From Vibrio campbellii CAIM 519 = NBRC 15631 = ATCC 25920 (lineage in GTDB: Bacteria > Pseudomonadota > Gammaproteobacteria > Enterobacterales > Vibrionaceae), in contig NZ_CP015863.1 of assembly GCF_002163755.1 (NCBI RefSeq), positions 682,001 through 746,000 on the forward strand: a DNA stretch of 64,000 bases. Reading direction: 5' to 3'. Both the position numbers and the translations under genes were made by a program. The notes beneath the pieces were generated by a model that saw only the letters and a program-made list of their open reading frames with translations, did no database searches and was not told the DNA's origin. Below, in pieces: positions 34,357 to 42,882 of the stretch. The number at the start of each line of letters is the position of its first letter. Positions within the stretch are counted from its first letter, which is position 1.

Positions 34357-34950
34357 ATGTCTACTAAACTGGCTAACCCAGCGCCGCTAGGCCTAATGGG
34401 TTTCGGTATGACCACGATTCTGCTTAACATCCATAACGCAGGATTTTTCCCAATTGACTCAATGATCCTAGCAATGGGTATCTTCTACGGTGGTCTTAGC
34501 CAAGTTATTGTTGGCATGATGTGCTTCAAACGTGGTGATACTTTCGGTACAACTGCGTTTACTTCATACGGTCTATTCTGGCTAACATTAGTTGGTCTAA
34601 TCGTAATGCCATACATGGGCCTACCAGCTAGCCCAGCACACTTCATGGGTTGGTACCTACTACTATGGGGTATCTTCACTGGCTTCATGTTTATTGGTTC
34701 TCTATGTTACCCAGTAGCGAAGCAAGTTGTGTTTGGTTCTCTTACTATCCTGTTCTTCCTACTTGCGGCACGTGACTTCACTGGCAGCACAGTTATCGGC
34801 ACTATCGCAGGCTTCGAAGGTATCTTCTGTGGCGCGAGCGCAATCTACTTTGCAATGGCTCAAGTACTGAACAACGAATACGGTCGTACAGTGCTTCCAA
34901 TCGGCGAAAAGCAAAAGCCTCAAGTTGCAACGCAAGAAATCGCAGCTTAA
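34357..34950 (+). CDS. satP: Acetate/succinate:H+ symporter (GPR1/FUN34/YaaH family)
   Basis: SatP takes up acetate and succinate. The 197-residue protein carries the family signature NPAPLGLMGFGMTTILLN (residues 7-24), six hydrophobic segments, and an ending resembling E. coli SatP (YGRTVLPIGE). It starts at ATG 34357 and is a single-gene unit between terminators. Its position beside a chitinase gene may be meaningful, since chitin breakdown yields acetate; this is inference. Confidence 0.92.
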   Translation: MSTKLANPAPLGLMGFGMTTILLNIHNAGFFPIDSMILAMGIFYGGLSQVIVGMMCFKRGDTFGTTAFTSYGLFWLTLVGLIVMPYMGLPASPAHFMGWYLLLWGIFTGFMFIGSLCYPVAKQVVFGSLTILFFLLAARDFTGSTVIGTIAGFEGIFCGASAIYFAMAQVLNNEYGRTVLPIGEKQKPQVATQEIAA

Positions 34951-34974
34951 TCGCTCTGATTTGAATGCAAAAGA

Positions 34975-35005
34975 AAAGGGTTAGCCACTGGCTAACCCTT
35001 TTTTA
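34975..35005 (+). terminator. Terminator of satP
   Basis: A 12-bp stem AAAGGGTTAGCC/GGCTAACCCTTT with a three-base loop is followed by TTTT. It may also serve the convergent symporter gene. Confidence 0.9.
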
Positions 35006-35078
35006 ATGTCCGTTATTCGGACCACTGCTTTTTCTTATATACCTGCTAACCTGTTGGGAGAGGACGCTAAGTGAAGCA

Positions 35079-36626
35079 TTAGGTAGATGGTTGCTCTACC
35101 GTTTCTGTTGCATCGCTGTCCGCAGTTGGTGCTTTTCCTGTCTTACGTTTGTACTTCTCTTCCCAGTAAGTCGCGCCTTTAATACCAAGTGCTACTGGGT
35201 TGAACGTAAACTCAGTCACACCGCGTTTTTGTTGCTCTTCGTAGTCAGCGAGTGCTTTTAGGGCTGGTTTCGACATGAAGAAGATGATCATAATACCGAC
35301 AATGTTCAGCCATGCCATTAGACCAACACCGACATCACCCATTGCCCAAGCAAGATTAGCTGTTTTAACCGTGCCGTAGAATACGGCTGTGACAATCACA
35401 AGCTTCAATGCGAACATTAAGCCGTTAACTTTGAATGTACGGCGGATGTATGCGATGTTGGTCTCTGCAATGTAGTAGTAAGCCAGAATCGTTGTGAAAG
35501 CGAAGAAGAACAGTGCGATAGCAATAAACGGTTTACCAACGCCAGGTAGGGCACTTTCAATCGCCATTTGCGTAAATACAGGACCGTTCGCACCGATGTC
35601 TGCTGGTAGGTTTTGTACGAGGAATGTTCCTTCCACCGCACCTTGTACGTTGTAAGCACCAGTGATAAGAATCATAAACGCGGTTGCAGAACATACTAGC
35701 AGCGTATCGATGTAGATAGAGAACGACTGAACTAGGCCTTGTTGTGCTGGGTGATCAACACTTGCCGCTGCTGCTGCGTGAGGGCCTGTACCTTGGCCTG
35801 CTTCGTTAGAGTAAACACCACGTTTTACACCCCAACCAATCGCAGCACCAACTCCAGCCATCGGTGTGAATGCATCACCAATGATCATGCCAACGATGCG
35901 TGGAATCTCACCGATGTTAAGTAGAATGATAACGAACGCGGTGATGATATAAGCCAGCGCCATGAACGGAACGACAATTTGAGTGAAGTTCGCGATGCGC
36001 TTTACGCCACCAAAGATGATGAATGCAAGAATGACACAGACAACCGTACCAGTGAAAATTTTAGCGAAACTGAAGGTACCAATAGCAGTTTCAATCATGT
36101 CACCTGAGCCAAAGGCTGCCTCTACAGCGTTACCAATACTGTTCGATTGGACACCAGGAAGTAGAACACCACATGCAAATATGGTTGCAATTGCGAAGAT
36201 CCATGCGTACCACTTCTGACCCATCGCTTTCTCAATGTAGTAAGCTGGACCGCCGCGGAATTCGCCTTCGTCTTCTTCTTTATAAATCTGTGCGAGCGTT
36301 GACTCTGCGTATGCCGTTGCTGCGCCAAAGAAGGCAACGACCCACATCCAGAAAACCGCACCTGGACCACCGAAACCGATAGCAGCTGCAACACCTGCAA
36401 TGTTGCCTGTACCTACACGGCCAGATAGTGAAACGGCCAATGCCTGAAATGATGAAATCCCCTTGGTTGAACTCTTTCCATTAAGTAGCAAGCGCCACAT
36501 TTCAAAGAAGTGGCGAATCTGCACAAAGCGCGTCATGACCGAATAGAACAAACCAGCACCAAGGCACAAATAAATTAGTACCGGACTCCAGATAATTCCA
36601 TTCAGAAAATCAACTAATGACTGCAT
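35079..36626 (-). CDS. Alanine/glycine:cation symporter (AGCS family)
   Basis: This Na+-coupled amino acid carrier has 515 residues. It carries the AGCS signatures SLSGRVGTGNIAGVAAAIGF (about 67-86) and GRVYSNEAGQGTGPHAAAA-like pattern (here KRGVYSNEAGQGTGPHAA, near 269), with about ten hydrophobic segments and a hydrophilic, Thr/Glu-rich C-terminal tail. It lies downstream of dadA on the same strand after 308 bp, suggesting joint use of alanine. No glycine riboswitch is visible in its leader. Confidence 0.92.
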   Translation of the reverse strand: MQSLVDFLNGIIWSPVLIYLCLGAGLFYSVMTRFVQIRHFFEMWRLLLNGKSSTKGISSFQALAVSLSGRVGTGNIAGVAAAIGFGGPGAVFWMWVVAFFGAATAYAESTLAQIYKEEDEGEFRGGPAYYIEKAMGQKWYAWIFAIATIFACGVLLPGVQSNSIGNAVEAAFGSGDMIETAIGTFSFAKIFTGTVVCVILAFIIFGGVKRIANFTQIVVPFMALAYIITAFVIILLNIGEIPRIVGMIIGDAFTPMAGVGAAIGWGVKRGVYSNEAGQGTGPHAAAAASVDHPAQQGLVQSFSIYIDTLLVCSATAFMILITGAYNVQGAVEGTFLVQNLPADIGANGPVFTQMAIESALPGVGKPFIAIALFFFAFTTILAYYYIAETNIAYIRRTFKVNGLMFALKLVIVTAVFYGTVKTANLAWAMGDVGVGLMAWLNIVGIMIIFFMSKPALKALADYEEQQKRGVTEFTFNPVALGIKGATYWEEKYKRKTGKAPTADSDATETVEQPST

Positions 36627-36934
36627 GAGTATTTTCCCTGTTTGTTATGTTTGTGGTTGTTTTTCATACAACACATTAACCTTTTTTGTAATGTAATTGT
36701 TAACTTTTTTGACTGAGAATCCTTTGTAGCGTGATGGTGGGCACAGAATGCTTAAATATTGTTAAAAGTTGGTTCTTGTTATGTATATGGGTGGTTTTTT
36801 ATTGGAAGTTGCAATGAGTTGATTAAATATGCAGCATATTGTCATGAAAATTTACTGCTAATATAGAAAGTCATATCTTCTAAATTTTATTCAACTTGTA
36901 GAGTAATACGCTATTTGAAATGGATTGCAGGTGT
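36627..36934 (-). other. dadA-symporter intergenic region
   Basis: 308 bp of AT-rich sequence without a credible gene. I see no riboswitch core and no strong terminator after dadA, so part of symporter transcription could come from dadA, with its own promoter also likely here. Confidence 0.5.
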
Positions 36935-38191
36935 TTAGGCGTAACGGTTCAAGCTTAATTCTGAGTGATTTGTTACTTTGGTATCCGAATTCAGCATGAT
37001 GTCTGCAAGTATTTGCCCTGAGCCACACGCCATTGTCCAACCGAGGGTGCCATGCCCCGTGTTGGTAAATAAGTTCTCGTATGGTGTTGCACCAATAATA
37101 GGCGTACCATCTGGTGTCATGGGGCGAAAACCGCTCCAGAATTCGGCTTGAGTGAAGTCGGCACTTTGCGGAAACAGATCACGAATCACCATTTCAATCG
37201 TATTTTTGCGCTTTTGTGGTAACGAAGGATCAAAGCCTGCTAGCTCTGCGGTTCCTGCGACGCGAATGCGATCATCAAAGCGCGTCATGGCCACCTTATA
37301 GGTTTCATCCATGACGGTAGAACGTGGCGCAAATTGCTCGCATTTAATCGGCACCGTCAGTGAATAGCCTTTGACGGGATAAACAGGGATGTCGATCTCA
37401 AGCTGTTTGAGTAACGCTGTCGAGTAACTGCCGGAGGCAAGTACAAATTGGTCTGCTCTAAACAAATCACGGTCCGTTTGGACACCCATGATCTTTTTGC
37501 CTACAGCAACCCAATTACTCACCTCCGTATTGAATTCAAACCTGACGCCATGGGCTTTCGCAAGCTCTGTTAACTGCTGACAGAACTGGAAACAGTCTCC
37601 CGTTTCATCATCGGGTAGATATAGCCCACCGACCAATTTTTCTTTTACTAATGCCAATCCTGGCTCTTGCTTGATGCACTGTTCGACATTCATTAACTGA
37701 AAGCGTGTACCGCTTTGCTCTAACAGCTTAAGGTCTTTTTCTATGGCATCGAGCTGCTGTTGAGAGCGAAATACTTGCAGGGTGCCCAATTGGCGTCCTT
37801 GGTATTCAAGCGCATGCTCACGGCGTAACTGCTCCAAACACGCGCGACTGTGATTGGCGATAGAGAGCATTCTTGCTTTGTTGATCTGATAGCGGGATAA
37901 GGTGCAGTTCGACACCATTTGCGTTGCCCAGCGAATTAGCTCTGGACTGAGAGATGGCTTTATTTTAAGTGGTGCATGTTCTTCAGTGAGCCACTTTATG
38001 GCTTTGAGTGGTACCCCTGGCGCAGCCCATGGTGAAGAATAACCGTAAGAGATTTGTCCCGCGTTAGCGAAGCTGGTTTCCATCGCACTATTTGCTTGGC
38101 GATCGATAACGGTGACCTGATAGCCAGCCTGAGATAAATACCAAGCTGAGGTTAAACCGATAACACCACTGCCTAACACGATGACTTCCAT
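36935..38191 (-). CDS. dadA: D-amino acid dehydrogenase
   Basis: DadA is a membrane-associated FAD enzyme that oxidises D-alanine and other D-amino acids to 2-oxo acids. ATG 38191 gives 418 residues beginning MEVIVLGSGVIGLTSAWYLS, with the dinucleotide motif GSGVIG. It also has NAGQISYGYSSPWAAPGVPL and the C-terminal GTLGWTMACGSGQ. The longer open frame from 38362 lacks family similarity. The alanine racemase gene dadX is not adjacent. It is divergent from a LysR regulator (106-bp spacer) that probably controls it. Confidence 0.94.
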   Translation of the reverse strand: MEVIVLGSGVIGLTSAWYLSQAGYQVTVIDRQANSAMETSFANAGQISYGYSSPWAAPGVPLKAIKWLTEEHAPLKIKPSLSPELIRWATQMVSNCTLSRYQINKARMLSIANHSRACLEQLRREHALEYQGRQLGTLQVFRSQQQLDAIEKDLKLLEQSGTRFQLMNVEQCIKQEPGLALVKEKLVGGLYLPDDETGDCFQFCQQLTELAKAHGVRFEFNTEVSNWVAVGKKIMGVQTDRDLFRADQFVLASGSYSTALLKQLEIDIPVYPVKGYSLTVPIKCEQFAPRSTVMDETYKVAMTRFDDRIRVAGTAELAGFDPSLPQKRKNTIEMVIRDLFPQSADFTQAEFWSGFRPMTPDGTPIIGATPYENLFTNTGHGTLGWTMACGSGQILADIMLNSDTKVTNHSELSLNRYA

Positions 38192-38297
38192 TGATGCACT
38201 CCACACATTTTCTATGTTGCGCAGTTTGTCTTCTTTACCTTTTGTTAACAATCGATATAAATTACATTCAGCGTTTAGAAAAACTATAGGCTCAAGA

Positions 38298-39218
38298 ATG
38301 AAAAGTAGTGTTGTTAGCGGGCTGTGGCTATTTAACCAAGTGGCAGAACATAGCAGTTTCACCAGTGCTGCAAAAGCATTGCACTTGACGACCGGTGCGA
38401 TCAGTCAGCAAATCATTCAATTAGAAGAGCAGCTAGGTTTTACTTTGTTTGAACGCCATTCGCGTGGCATCCGACTAACACCCAAAGGGTTACAATTATC
38501 TCAATCTACGCAATTTCACTTCTCAGAACTAGGAAAGACACTTAAAGATCTACAAGTTGAAAAGCCCCACAATGAAATTCGCCTCAAGCTGACGCCTTCT
38601 TTTGCGTTTAAATGGTTGGTCCCACGTCTTGAAAGCTTTCATCTAGAAAACCCCGATCTCCAAGTGCAGATTTTTGCAGAGGGAGCACTAGTGAATAGTG
38701 AGCTAAAGGACTATAACGTTGCGATAGACTACGGTTCTCATCCCTATCGAGATAAAAGTGCAGAGCGGATTCTCGATGAACAACTTTTGCCAGTCATGAG
38801 TCCAAAATACCTTGAGGATCATGGGTGGCTAAAAACTCTTAAAGCGTCGCCAGAAAAATGGCGAGACGCGACGTTACTGCACGATGCTATGCCATGGGAT
38901 AAGGCTCCGCGTGACTATGAATGGCTGTATTGGGCATCAAGTATGGGATTCGATTTTAAAACAGATGTAGGGCACTTCTTTAATCGTACTGATATGGCAA
39001 TGTCAGCGGCCGAAGCCGGAGTGGGTATCGCAATGGCACGCATGGCGCTGGTGGAAGACGAGTTAGCATCTGGTCGCCTAGTCTCGCCATTTGAACCTGT
39101 GGATGCTAGCGCAGGTTACTATCTGATTATCAACAACCAAAGTGAGCAGACGGCGAGATTTAGATATTGGATAATGCACGAAACAAGTAGTCAACGTAGA
39201 TTAGTTGATCAGCCCTAA
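38298..39218 (+). CDS. LysR-family transcription regulator (GcvA-like), divergent from dadA
   Basis: ATG 38298 gives 306 residues with an N-terminal winged helix (about 1-65: GLWLFNQVAEHSSFTSAAKA, ISQQIIQLEEQLGFTLFERH). A periplasmic-binding-like effector domain follows (about 90-306), with GcvA-type features such as LTPSFAFKWLVPRLESF. Divergence from dadA suggests it regulates dadA in response to an amino acid; this is inference from position. The open frame from 38181 adds residues upstream that are not conserved. Confidence 0.87.
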   Translation: MKSSVVSGLWLFNQVAEHSSFTSAAKALHLTTGAISQQIIQLEEQLGFTLFERHSRGIRLTPKGLQLSQSTQFHFSELGKTLKDLQVEKPHNEIRLKLTPSFAFKWLVPRLESFHLENPDLQVQIFAEGALVNSELKDYNVAIDYGSHPYRDKSAERILDEQLLPVMSPKYLEDHGWLKTLKASPEKWRDATLLHDAMPWDKAPRDYEWLYWASSMGFDFKTDVGHFFNRTDMAMSAAEAGVGIAMARMALVEDELASGRLVSPFEPVDASAGYYLIINNQSEQTARFRYWIMHETSSQRRLVDQP

Positions 39219-39278
39219 ACATCTCCGAGAATCACAGCGTTGTCGTAGAGTCTGATTAGATTAAACTTGGGAGGAGAG

Positions 39279-39731
39279 TTAATGTTTGTACCTAAACGTA
39301 TTGCTGTCATCAACAATATCTATTCTTACAGGTATTGTACCTTGTCCAACGTTGCCAATCTTTGCAAAAGCTTTGCGTGAAAGATCAATTACTCGACCTC
39401 GCACAAAAGGGCCTCTGTCGTTAATTTTTACATTAACAGACTTGTTGTTGGCGGTGTTGGTTACTCGCACGATAGTGCCAAAAGGCAAAGTTTTGTGCGC
39501 TGCGGTAAGGGCATTTAGATCATATGTTTCACCACTTGCAGTTAGTTTCCCATGGAACTTATCTCCATACCAAGACGCTTTGCCATTAAGAGCATGTGAC
39601 TGAGCATAACCTTTTGTTTTAGAGTTACCGACCGCTGACGTCGAAGTGCACCCTGCTGAAATCATAAGAGCGAGAGTTGTAAAAATAATGCAAAGCTTTT
39701 TTGTGTGATTTGGGAACGTTAATCTACTCAT
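39279..39731 (-). CDS. RlpA-like double-psi beta-barrel lipoprotein, short form
   Basis: ATG 39731 gives 150 residues with a lipoprotein signal peptide (lipobox SAGC, Cys near 28). A single RlpA domain carries GKASWYGDKFHGKLTASGE, NALTAAHKTLPFGT and KINDRGPFVRGRVIDLS. RlpA proteins of this domain type cleave denuded glycan strands during septation. The SPOR domain of full RlpA is missing, so septal targeting by SPOR is not expected. It is a second, minimal member of the family or a broader RlpA-like hydrolase. Confidence 0.85.
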   Translation of the reverse strand: MSRLTFPNHTKKLCIIFTTLALMISAGCTSTSAVGNSKTKGYAQSHALNGKASWYGDKFHGKLTASGETYDLNALTAAHKTLPFGTIVRVTNTANNKSVNVKINDRGPFVRGRVIDLSRKAFAKIGNVGQGTIPVRIDIVDDSNTFRYKH

Positions 39732-40108
39732 TTTTATCTTTTTCGTGTTTTTAGCTACGCAATGAAGAGTATAGTCATTATTCTGAAATGAACGCCATCC
39801 ACTACGTTCGGGTAATGCTTCCATTAAGAGTGCTTTCTTAAGTCATTCTGATGAAAAGTTTTTATCAGTAAAATGTCAGCCCTAATAAAGCTAAAAAGGC
39901 TCTTTTAACCAGCCATCTTGGATTTTGAGAATAATTAAGTTCGTTACGCAATGATGAAACTCATCACCTTTAATTTGAGTGTAGATAAAGGGTAATAACG
40001 ACTACAGTAGATAGCTTTGGGTGTTATTGGACTTAGGTTTACCGCTGGGGGAAACGGAAAGTCACACTCTAGTCTCGTAGAAACCGCCTCGTCTGAGGCG
40101 GTTTTACA
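39732..40108 (-). other. Region between mechanosensitive channel and RlpA-like gene
   Basis: 377 bp without a credible gene. It holds the promoter region of the RlpA-like gene and the hairpin 40081-40104 after the channel gene. I see nothing else definite. Confidence 0.5.
40081..40104 (-). terminator. Hairpin downstream of the mechanosensitive channel gene
   Basis: A 10-bp perfect stem AAACCGCCTC/GAGGCGGTTT with loop GTCT lies five bases after the channel gene stop. The T-run beyond it on the minus strand is only three bases. A near-identical stem occurs at 41890-41909. Confidence 0.6.
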
Positions 40109-41767
40109 TTATGTGTTTTGATCTATTACTTGAGCTTTAATTTGAACTTGGGCTGTAGCTGCCGGCTGTACAGAATCGGTGGCGAGATAAGTGGTATGAG
40201 AAGGCAAGGCGAACTTTGTGTCCTCCGCTTCAATAATCTGATTAATCGATATCAGTAGCGATTGCTGCAAATTAAGAAATGTCTCTTTACTCGTTGTATT
40301 CAGATGAGCGAGAACTTTAATATCCAAACTGTAGGCATTGAAGGTATCAAAGTGTACTCGAATAGGTGAATCTAAAACGTTAGGGTGCTCTTGGAGCAAG
40401 TTTGTTATCTTCTTCGTGATCGTTTGGAGTTGAGACATACTGGTCTCATACCGTAGCCCAATGGTTGTCTTGAACGGGTAACGGTCTCGACGGCTAAAGT
40501 TGATGATTTCATGCTTAATCAAGTCCCCGTTGGTGATGGTAATTTGGGTTCTATCTTTTGCCCTGATACGAGTCGAGCGCACTCCTATTTGCTCTATAAC
40601 GCCTGATTGATTACCAATTTGGCAGTAATCCCCAACCGACAAAGATTTGTCCAAAAACAAAATGACACCACCAATTAAGTTCTCCATTGTGGGACGAATT
40701 GCGAGTGCGATGGCCATCCCTCCAAGACTCAATCCTGTTACGATTCCGTATACAGGTACCCCTAATCGATTTAAACCGTAACCAAGGCAAGCGATCGCAG
40801 CCATGGAGCCAAAAAGAGTACCAATAATTTGTGCCAGGCTATGACGTAATGTTGATTTCGAGCGTTGTTTCTTCATCAGTAGGCGACAAGCTTGATAGAT
40901 AACAAGGTAAGCGACTTGGCTGAGCAAGAGCCAACAGATGAGTTCGATAACTATATTCAACGTCGACATTAACGTGCCCGTTAAATTAAGTTGGTAGTCT
41001 GCAAGGTATAGAAAACCGCTCAAGGTTAATACGGCAAGAATTGATCTTGTGACAGGCGCACTAACATTGTGGAACAGAAGAATGAGAACGCCGCTCATTA
41101 CAATGAACAATATGGTTAACCCCAACCATTGCCATAGGGCTTGGTTCCAATATTCGACCATAAATGTGCTCGGCAAGGCTTCGATAAGATAAAACCAGTG
41201 TGGCGGAATTAAACGTCCAGCACTCAGTGAGTAGTATTTAAAGTAGTCGAGGGATGCTTCGGAATGAGACGGTAAGTGCTTGACTAGAAGATAGTCGCGA
41301 TACAACCCTTTTACGGTTTGCTGGGAAAATCGATATTGACCATCGGCCTGCTTCACCAACTCTAAGCTGGTTTCTGGCACTCTCCACTGTGCTAGTGCAT
41401 TGCTATTTGGAATTTTGGAAAGCTCAATGAGAGGCACTCGGTCGAGAATTTCTTTCATTAACATCACGGACTCGAGTGCCACTTTATTTTGGCTAGAATC
41501 AGGCACATCACTTAAGTCAAAGACTTGAGTTGCTTTATCGAAAAGTGCATACACTTTCTGTCGATTAGGCTCAGTGTTGTGCTTTTGATCAGCCAGTATA
41601 AGATTAAGCTCTTGATTCGCTTCAGCCACTAGATCATTGAAGCTTATTATCGCTTGTTGTGGCGTTGAAAGGTTTGGGGGAGAAAGTGGAAAAGGATCAC
41701 TTGCTTGAGTTAAATGACTGCAGAACAAGAGCAGAGCTCCCATCATCCATGATGCGATTTTTGTCAT
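40109..41767 (-). CDS. MscS-family mechanosensitive channel protein
   Basis: The 552-residue protein has a signal peptide (MTKIASWMMGALLLFCSHL, cut near residue 22) and a periplasmic N-terminal domain of about 180 residues. Several transmembrane helices follow, then the MscS pore and beta domain: GLSLGGMAIALAIRPTMENL (pore helix region), DYCQIGNQSGVIEQIGVRST and ITNGDLIKHEIINFSRRDR. Such channels release solutes on hypo-osmotic shock. The size puts it among medium-length MscS relatives rather than MscS itself (286 residues) or MscK. Not in an operon. Confidence 0.88.
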   Translation of the reverse strand: MTKIASWMMGALLLFCSHLTQASDPFPLSPPNLSTPQQAIISFNDLVAEANQELNLILADQKHNTEPNRQKVYALFDKATQVFDLSDVPDSSQNKVALESVMLMKEILDRVPLIELSKIPNSNALAQWRVPETSLELVKQADGQYRFSQQTVKGLYRDYLLVKHLPSHSEASLDYFKYYSLSAGRLIPPHWFYLIEALPSTFMVEYWNQALWQWLGLTILFIVMSGVLILLFHNVSAPVTRSILAVLTLSGFLYLADYQLNLTGTLMSTLNIVIELICWLLLSQVAYLVIYQACRLLMKKQRSKSTLRHSLAQIIGTLFGSMAAIACLGYGLNRLGVPVYGIVTGLSLGGMAIALAIRPTMENLIGGVILFLDKSLSVGDYCQIGNQSGVIEQIGVRSTRIRAKDRTQITITNGDLIKHEIINFSRRDRYPFKTTIGLRYETSMSQLQTITKKITNLLQEHPNVLDSPIRVHFDTFNAYSLDIKVLAHLNTTSKETFLNLQQSLLISINQIIEAEDTKFALPSHTTYLATDSVQPAATAQVQIKAQVIDQNT

Positions 41768-41883
41768 GTGCCTTTCCTAGCCTTGGTTTTTTGTCCTAAT
41801 AAGTTTAGCTAAAATATTAGTTTAGATAACAAAGGGCCGCATTCTCTCGTGTAGATTACGAGCTAATTGATATGTGACTGATT

Positions 41884-41909
41884 AACAAAACCGCCTCAGA
41901 TGAGGCGGT
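41884..41909 (-). terminator. Terminator of the amidohydrolase remnant
   Basis: An 8-bp stem ACCGCCTC/GAGGCGGT with loop AGAT is followed on the minus strand by TTTTGTT. It lies 24 bases after the ancestral stop of the amidohydrolase, as if left over from the intact gene. Confidence 0.75.
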
Positions 41910-41932
41910 GTTGATTCAAACGTTTGATAGCT

Positions 41933-42500
41933 TTAACGTTGATAAGCGGTTTCACCTCTGCTGATAGTTTGTTGGACTTTTAAGTCCTTCAAAGTGTCAG
42001 GTTCTACCTTTAGTTAGTTTTTATCTAAAATGATCAAATCAGCGTTTTTACCGACTTCTAAACTGCCTTTTGTTGTTTCCTCAACGTGTTGATATGCTGG
42101 CCAAATCGTCATTTACTGCGTCTGCTTGCCCATCAGGAGAAGGAAGCACATTTGCCACCATTGCCTGCAAGCCAACACCATAAACATGGCTGTGAGGATC
42201 AATAAAGCCAGGGAGTAAAGCTTTCCCCTTTAAATCAACCAACTGGGTCTTGCCAAATTTATGCTCCATTGCGTCTTCTTTGCTGCCGACATAGATAATT
42301 TTCTCTCCTAATGTTGCAATCGCTTCGGCGTATTCTGGGGTATCTCCGGCCATCGTGAGGATATCGCCACCAAAGAATATCTTATCGGCAGCGGTCACTT
42401 TAATTGGCTCGGCAACGGCTTCTGCTTGTTTAGTTTCGTCTGAAAAACAGCCCGTTAGTGCAAGACTGGAGAGGGCGAAAGGAATCCATGTTGATTTCAT
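41933..42500 (-). pseudogene. Decayed amidohydrolase (YtcJ-like) lipoprotein gene with internal deletion
   Basis: The first part (42500 down to about 42110) encodes a lipoprotein signal (LTGC) and the start of an amidohydrolase: FGGDILTMAGDTPEYAEAI, LPGFIDPHSHVYGVGLQAMV. After ADAVNDD the frame changes and stops at 42081. In another frame, the next bases read TIWPAYQHVEETTKGSLEVG and KNADLIILDKN, the usual C-terminus of this family. That is followed by an in-frame TAA and then LKVEPDTLKDLKVQQTISRG with a final stop at 41933. Roughly 400 middle residues, including most metal ligands, are gone. It cannot be functional as an enzyme. Confidence 0.88.
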
Positions 42501-42882
42501 ATAAAGGCGCCGTTATGGCATATGCTTTAATCAATCTAGTGCACATTGAAGAAGAGCGTTGCGATGTTGATTTGATCTTTAATCCAGATCAGATAAATGA
42601 GTGATGCTTATGTGGAATTTGCTAGCAAGCACTGAGTTTTAGAAGCTTAGTTTTAGAAGAGAAACGAAGTGGCTTAATCCGTTATTAATATAGCTTTCGG
42701 TCACCTATAGTCCTCCCTTGAATAAAGCTGAGTATATTTTTCTAAGGTTCTTATTTGTAAGGTTTTTTTAGTATTTGGGTTATGGTATTCCAAATGCTCA
42801 TGGCGGTGCACTTTTCTTACCTTGCTTATAAATCGTATCTTCCTGACTATGCTTAGAAAATAGTCACTAGGAAGGGACGTTC
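42501..42882 (+). other. Intergenic region before the aminotransferase
   Basis: 382 bp, AT-rich, no credible gene. It includes a direct repeat of AGTTTTAGAAG near 42635-42659. A 7-bp inverted repeat TGACTAT (42844-42850)/ATAGTCA (42860-42866) lies just before the ribosome-binding site GGAAGGG; it could be an operator or a small leader hairpin. Confidence 0.45.

Noticed and set aside
36627..36934. Glycine riboswitch before the alanine/glycine symporter
   Set aside because: The conserved core of the class is not visible on the minus strand of this leader.
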